In this document: piece by piece, positions 58,567 through 64,000 of the stretch
How the letters are laid out: every line of letters begins with the position of its first letter
Numbering within the stretch: position 1 is the first letter of the stretch
NCBI GenBank assembly: GCA_010093705.1
Contig: MU006115.1
Location: 150,678-214,677 of the forward strand
DNA length: 64,000 nt
Direction: 5' to 3'
Source: Patellaria atrata CBS 101060
Lineage: Eukaryota; Ascomycota; Dothideomycetes; Patellariales; Patellariaceae
Translations under genes and position numbers: made by a program
The notes under the pieces: model-generated
What the model saw: the letters and a program-made list of their open reading frames with translations, nothing else
Told to the model about the DNA's origin: nothing
Databases searched by the model: none

Positions 58567-58977
58567 TCAAGACGCCGCCGTGACTTTTCTCGTGAACACG
58601 GCATCCTGCGAGCTCAGTCTCCTGCCGAGCGCCCTGTCTAACTTCGCTCCCAGCGCCAACTTGTTCATGTCGTCGTTCTTCTCGGTGCTCACGACGTATC
58701 GTTGCTGGGCCAGACGCTTGTCTTCGAGGCGGTCGAGACCCGCGTTCCAGGCTTTGATGTCGGCGCTGCGTGGGTCGAGAGAGGAAGTGGTAGAGGGTGC
58801 GATGGAGGGTGTGAGGGTGGGTGCATTGCTGTAGGTGGAGATGCGGGTGGAGGCGAGGTTTGCGGATTGGGTCTGGATGAAGGTGTTAGAGGATTGGGTG
58901 GTCGAGGGGGTTTATGGCAGAGTTGTGGGGGGAGAACGGGAGACGTGAGGTGTGGATCGGAGAATGCTTACAGTCAT
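58567..58977 (-). CDS. Small conserved protein, unknown function
   Basis: Two exons on the minus strand, 58977-58972 (only Met-Thr) and 58872-58567, joined in phase 0 across a 99-nt GT-AG intron; about 103 residues. It reads MTTQSANLASTRISTYSNAP, a Ser/Thr/Pro stretch, and then a highly charged segment, DKRLAQQRYVVSTEKNDDMN, LGAKLDRALGRRLSSQDAV. This last part is probably a helix and looks conserved, since it avoids stops and keeps a clear amphipathic pattern. The plus-strand frame over the same DNA is a shadow. I do not recognise a named family. The 6-nt first exon makes the start uncertain. Confidence 0.55.
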
Positions 58978-60640
58978 GATTCCTCTGGTACCGTTACGTA
59001 GCGTTGAGGATTTGGGAGGAAGAGGTGTGGAGTCGGAGAATACTCGTGACGTATTTTGGTGTCGAGTTTTAAGGTCGTGGCTTCTCAAAGGGTGATTGAT
59101 GTTGTCCGATTGATATTATACAAAGAAGGGGTGCCACGCGAGAGGAATATCAGGAAGGAAGGGATGGCGATGTTCGAGTAGAAGAGTGGTGACGGTACGA
59201 GTGAGAAACACGGGCAGGTGTGACCGTGTGTGAGGCGAGGGAGCTGGAGATGCACACGCTTTGCCGATTACTTTGCGTTAGGTCGTGTTTCACAACTTGC
59301 TGCCGATCATCAAGGGGGAAGGCGCGGACGCAAGTATTTAAGTAACCCAGAACTAGCCGGTACAGTATGAAGGGGAACAGTTTGCTGTCAATATTTTTCA
59401 AGACAGCTATATATCCTTCACTATTCTTCCAGCCTACTTTCCTCCCGAGACGGACACTTCTACCGTTATGTACGAGCTGAAGAGAAAACCCAGGAGCGAT
59501 TTGGTGGCTATTGTTAGCTTCGAAAGGATCATGAGGTGAGGGTGGTGGCATAGGGTATTCCTCTACCGTCCTGCAAAAAAGACTGAAAAGCCCATGAATG
59601 CACTGCGCATGCTTTTCCACGCCAAAAACCCAGCAAGACGTTCGAAGATATCACCGTGATGCAGCCAATCTCGAATCATGCACGCTACTAACGCTATGAA
59701 GTATACAGGCTTAACAGAAACATAAGTGCTTCGTTACTACTGGCTTTTACCCATCGTAACGACGGGGTACAGTTCCTGACTGCAGTTCTGGACCCAAGGG
59801 TTACGAGGGCGAACGGAACCTTTCACGCCTTTTCATTCGCCTTCGAATCCCGCCGACATGCTCTCGATGCACAGGATGCACTCTCGCTCTGGCCCCGATG
59901 CACTTCGTTCGGATAGCCACGTTTTGGCGGCTTGTTGGCACGTTTTTCTGAATGCTCCCGGCCCTGCTCGGCTGAGCTTAATCGTTCCTCCATATCGAAA
60001 CTAGGAGTTCAGGACCGACCAATTTCTACTTGTCGCTCCTCTCTCGCTCTTGAATTACTGTAATCCTTTCTTATCTATTCGGAATCTTAAGTTATTATAG
60101 ATTTTCATTCTGAAAGTACCATCTTTGAGTGACGTGCGTTTGCTTCGTTCGACTGTCGATTTCATTGAGACACAACATGCTTCTGCTATTGTATTGCCAT
60201 TTGCACAAAGTTCCTTGAATCACCTTACCAGTCTCCGAGTGATAATACTTGTCTGACTGCAAGAATATAGATTCTTTATATCTACTAAATGGGTCCGGTA
60301 CTGTTGATCGGTACGCAATATCACGTACTACAAGTCACGTTGTGACTCATAGATCACTGAACGCTCGCTCTGAATATTATGGCCAACCATTTGATCTAGC
60401 ACCCTCTGAGATTGCGCGACAACGGAAGTTATTCTTTACTGTAAATGTGTGGAAATGTTTGATTCGATCATCTAAGAGTGTGGAATACTCTTCCTCGCCA
60501 ATCACAGGTCCTGAACTGGTTGCATGTGATCTTGATATTCACCCTCACAACATTAATTCCCTCCTCGCATTCACCTTTCAGTTAATGATTTTGTTTGTTG
60601 ATTTTTAGTACGTTATAGCAAAACCTTTTTTTCCAACCGC
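58978..60640. other. Mostly empty, with one 156-codon frame
   Basis: A minus-strand frame at 59150-59620 has 156 codons and one hydrophobic run (KLFPFILYRLVLGYL), but no domain, and I do not call it a gene. The region from 59640 on shows no feature. It is a candidate for relic sequence, since relics of F-box/LRR genes follow. Confidence 0.35.
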
Positions 60641-62954
60641 GTGCCCCCGTCATTACTCCCCTCTTACATCTCACCACACCCAACAATCATTCCTCTCTAT
60701 TGCGTCGCCAACATACCATTACATCTTAGACGCAAGCTGCTCTGTGGTGCCTTCACCACTTCTGTACGGAAATTCAAACGGTCAAAAACGGCCAAGTTAG
60801 ACGCTCTTCCAAACGAGCTGTGGTACCTCATATTCGAAAACCTCAGCCCAGACGACCTGTCGAATTTATGCCGAGTATCCAGGCGGTTCCGGGATCCATG
60901 CCAAAATATCCTCTTCCAGAATATACGCTTTGTTGAGGACTGGTAGCTGGGAAAATTACGAGCTTTCGTACGGACCGTCATCATTCGCAAGCCCAGCTTA
61001 GGATACCACGTTACCAAGCTCCACGTCGAAACCCTAGTAGACGACTCACACCCAGTTTGGTCAATCCTCGGAGAACCCCGTATGGGATCGTAGACAGTAG
61101 CGGACGCGGCTGCTGTTCGTACAAAGCTTACTCATTTGACTCGCGCTACGGACCAGAGCGCTCAAACTACCACTCAGACTTGAATTCAAGCAATTTCGAG
61201 TGGCCGAAGAGACGCTGTCCTATTTGTACTGCTCATGACCTTGCCAAATCTCCAGCGAGTTTTTCTCAACACATTCGACCCGCAAATGTACGATCAAGTA
61301 GTCCGGACCTGCCATGAACGCATGCTACCAAAGCTCAAGTCTATAATACCAATGGTCGAAGGCAGCTTCCTGAAGGTTACGGTACCCTCGGTGTCCTGGA
61401 GCCTTCTGCCAAAGATAGGGAGACTATGGGTGGAACAGCATAATCTGATCCGTGACGACTGTACGCTTGCCCACCACCTGACCCATATATCACCGATACG
61501 GTGTGGTGTACACGACCCAAATAGCTTATTAAGGAATGCGCACTGCGCAAAAGTGCTGGATCTACACAAGGTCAGGTTCTACCTCCCGCCGGGAGATCCG
61601 AGTAATGATCTCGACTCCCTACTAACGGTGGTATCCCCTACGCTGGAAACACTATGTCTCTTTGAAGTAGGGATTAATGATTCCTGGCCTGCCCCTGCTT
61701 CTCTGATCCAGTGCAAGGAACTCAAGAGTCTATCCATAGATGCTAGACTCCTTTGCGACCTAGAGAAGTTCGTTTGGGATATCCCAGACATGGTAGACTG
61801 GACTACGGCGTTGCCTCCCTCATTGGAGTCTCTGTACATATCGCATCCCTATTACATAGACTATCGTCTTCCCGAGTTGATTGCCTCTTTCTCATCCGCC
61901 AAGGTTCCCCGTGGGCTTCCCAATCTTTCGAATGTTCGTTTCGGAGTTGAGACAAGGTGAGTAAGCGATGAACATACATCATACTATCTTAGCAACGTAC
62001 ATATGCTAACAAACAAGTCCACACGTATGGACATGACGTGTAATCAGGTATAAATTCGACGGACCGGGTTTGGGATACCTTCTACGAAAGTCCATAGACG
62101 AATGAAACTTCCAGTGTACTCCTCAATTCTCTCCCACTCGCGTGAGAATCCCGCACTTAGTCACCCATCCAACGATGGGACAATCCCACAATACATTGCA
62201 AAGGATTCTTGCAGCTTGGAAACTTTCTCTGGACCCTGTCTCTTCTTCAGGGAAGAATTGACAATGTCCTACTCCAAAGTCCATCTGCATATTTGTGTAT
62301 CTTCGTTGGTGCTACAGATACAATAAGGCTCTAAACGAAGGAAACGTATACTTTGCAGCAGTACGAATTTACAACCCTTACACTACTTTAACTCTACTGG
62401 ACATTGTCTCTTCTTCTGAATAGAATTGGCGACGTCTAACTCCAAGGTCTATCTTGATGTCTTTGAGTCAGTCCATACGACAAGCCTTTCAACACATGGT
62501 GATGCAATATTCTGCGACAATGCAACTATAGTGTCACGATCCTGACACCGATGAAACTTTCACTGGACATCGTCTCTCTATAACTGAATTGGCGGGACCC
62601 CACTTCAGCAATGTCAATTCGCTTCCCTTATGCGATGCGTATTCCGGACTTTGAAGTGCATACTTTCGCCCAACTCATACCGATGTTCTCAAACTATCGT
62701 GCGAACTTTCCATGACAGCCCAACGCAGCTGTCTTATCCAGAGAACGAGTCAAACGTCTGTCCGGTCATCCAGCTGTGGTGTTCCCATATATATACAACA
62801 ACAAGGTCCTTACCCTCAGGTGATTCCATTGGCTGCTCACTCTATTGATATCAGCGTTGCGGTGGATCCGGACGGCAGCCGTTTACTTCAAGCTCACGAT
62901 GTCTTCTTCCCGTACAACATCACGCCCGAGTATCCTGGAGATACTTATTATTAG
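60641..62954 (+). pseudogene. Decayed F-box/LRR-type protein gene
   Basis: One frame from 60641 to 61956 reads as an F-box protein (LDALPNELWYLIFENLSPDDL then LCRVSRRFRDP) followed by leucine-rich segments (TLPNLQRVFLNTFDP, LLPKIGRLWVEQHNL, PTLETLCLFEVGIND, LSIDARLLCDL). Three in-frame stops, TAG at 60944, TAG at 61091 and TGA at 61181, interrupt it and cannot be removed by a plausible intron. There is no ATG before the F-box in this frame. A normal intron (61957-62047) then leads to a short exon ending at 62105. Further pieces to about 62954 (KVYLDVFES, IPDFEVHTFAQLIPMF) continue in shifted frames with stops. The relic keeps coding character, so the loss is probably recent. Confidence 0.65.
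62219..62620 (+). repeat. Three imperfect tandem units of about 165 bp
   Basis: Similar blocks with CTGGAC..TGTCTCTTC..GAATTG..TCCAA occur near 62232, 62397 and 62560, about 165 bp apart. They fall inside the F-box/LRR relic and may be decayed leucine-rich repeat units. Confidence 0.5.
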
Positions 62955-63484
62955 CTTATGTACGTCAGGCCCCCAAGTATTCTATACTCACTCCATATTC
63001 GCAGTGTACGACTAATCTATAGGACTTCACACTGTTCAAGTGCTAAGGCAATTGTGGGTGGGTACTCATAAATCAAGATTGAGTTTTGACTCAGAAATCT
63101 CGTGTACTAACATATCAAAAACCGTTAATCATTTGCGATTTCATAGACCAAGGAGAACAGATACTGGAGTTATGACAGTGTATTTCTGTACGAAGCAAAT
63201 CAGATGGAGATCTGAAGGTATGTAACACGTGATTTATGAAATCGTATAATTGATTGGTACCTTCCCGCTTGTGGATAGTTCTACTGTACTAGAACTAGGC
63301 GTATCTCAGCTTTGTAATACTTCAGCCTCACCGAAAACTTGTGATATACTTTTACGTTTGTAATTCTTTTCTTTCCACTCTGATTTCTTTCTTTCTGCCT
63401 TACTATCTTGTTTTCTCATATCTCAGAAACCTTAACTTTCATCACAAACGGTCTATTTAGCCATTCACGTCACTTTCAGAGAAT

Positions 63485-64000
63485 ATGCTGTGTCCACTTT
63501 GTCGCCACCGTGCAGCAGATCATATATCGAAAGAAGATATTTTCTATCAATTTTCCAAAAAAGCATGCCGAATCTGTTATACTTTGTTCTTTCTGACTCT
63601 CGAGTTCAACGGGGGTGTTCCATTTGGCGTAGGAACACTTGAAGTAAAGAGGATCCCCAACCGGGAACATCAATATGCTCATGAAACTTTGCGTCAAGAT
63701 TCTTTTGAAGGTCGAGAGTTCATCGTTGCTAACGCAGGTTCAAGTAAGTGAAGACTCTCAATGCGCCCTCCCCTTTTGTGAGCGGAATGATGTGCTATAA
63801 CATTAGCAGAATACGTTGATATTGGATAGCAATTATGCTCATATCTAAATATATCACAGGCGAGCTTACCAAAAGGGCGATATGGTCTTGTCCAACGAGG
63901 ATACCATTTGATGCGCGGTTCCCAGTACTTCGAGAATGGCTCACGCTCTGTGATAAGTTCGACAACATGGGCGATGGATACGATGCAGTCCGTTGTTATC
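63485..64000 (+). CDS. HET-like protein, 5' part, cut by the window edge
   Basis: Exon 1, 63485-63743, encodes MLCPLCRHRAADHISKED and then ACRICYTLFF, the N-terminal Cys-pair pattern seen in HET proteins. A GT-AG intron (GTAAGT at 63744 to CACAG at 63859) joins in phase to an exon reading SELTKRAIWSCPTRIPFDAR and DKFDNMGDGYDAV up to the window edge. The HET core itself would lie beyond the edge, so the family call is tentative. Upstream lies the F-box/LRR relic. Confidence 0.55.

Noticed and set aside
58580-59001. Plus-strand frames of 84 and 99 codons
   Set aside because: They overlap the small minus-strand gene and are Gly/Val/Arg-rich shadows without a domain.
59150-59620. A 156-codon minus-strand frame
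   Set aside because: Longer than chance would suggest in this region, but no domain, no splice support and no clear coding bias; kept only as a note.

Overview
This is a stretch of a filamentous ascomycete nuclear genome, most likely a leotiomycete-type fungus. The reasons are short (about 50-150 nt) GT-AG introns with CTNAC-like branch sites, HET-domain and F-box gene families, a Tc1/mariner-type element, and housekeeping genes with fungal domain layouts. No prokaryotic signal, rRNA, tRNA or CRISPR array was recognised. Exon coordinates were worked out by eye from splice sites and reading phase; protein identities rest on remembered family motifs, not on a search. || Layout. 0.4-6.6 kb: a Ser/Thr/Pro-rich single-pass membrane protein and a Sec39-like ER/Golgi tethering protein. 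7.3-9.5 kb: an F-box protein. 9.7-11.1 kb: a dead Tc1/mariner-like transposon with about 30 bp inverted repeats. 11.5-15.2 kb: a ferric-reductase-like flavocytochrome and a nucleoside hydrolase, divergently transcribed. 15.7-17.9 kb: a second F-box protein whose two halves do not join in phase. 18.5-24.5 kb: ARP5, GOT1 and IES6, all on the minus strand; ARP5 and IES6 are the two partners of one module of the INO80 chromatin remodeller. 25.5-28.6 kb: DAHP synthase, a small membrane protein and an unknown conserved protein. 28.8-32.4 kb: a divergent pair made of a GH105 unsaturated glucuronyl/galacturonyl hydrolase and a DAL5-type MFS transporter, resembling a small pectin-oligomer catabolic unit. 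33-35 kb: the branchpoint-binding protein BBP/SF1. || 36-42 kb: an intact HET-domain gene and a frame-broken HET relic. 42.4-54.3 kb is a housekeeping block: an integral membrane protein, ribosomal protein S3, a myotubularin-type phosphatase (YMR1-like), a septin-like GTPase and a G3BP-like NTF2/RRM protein. 55-64 kb is accessory: a HET gene, a tiny conserved gene, an F-box/LRR relic with three in-frame stops, and the 5' end of another HET-like gene cut by the window edge. || Main points for follow-up: an apparent 2-nt exon in rps3, a GC-AG intron in the myotubularin gene, ARP5-IES6 linkage, the GH105/MFS pair, and decayed HET, F-box and transposase genes, two of them decayed mainly by stop codons of a C-to-T kind. 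I did not find a convincing wholly new system.
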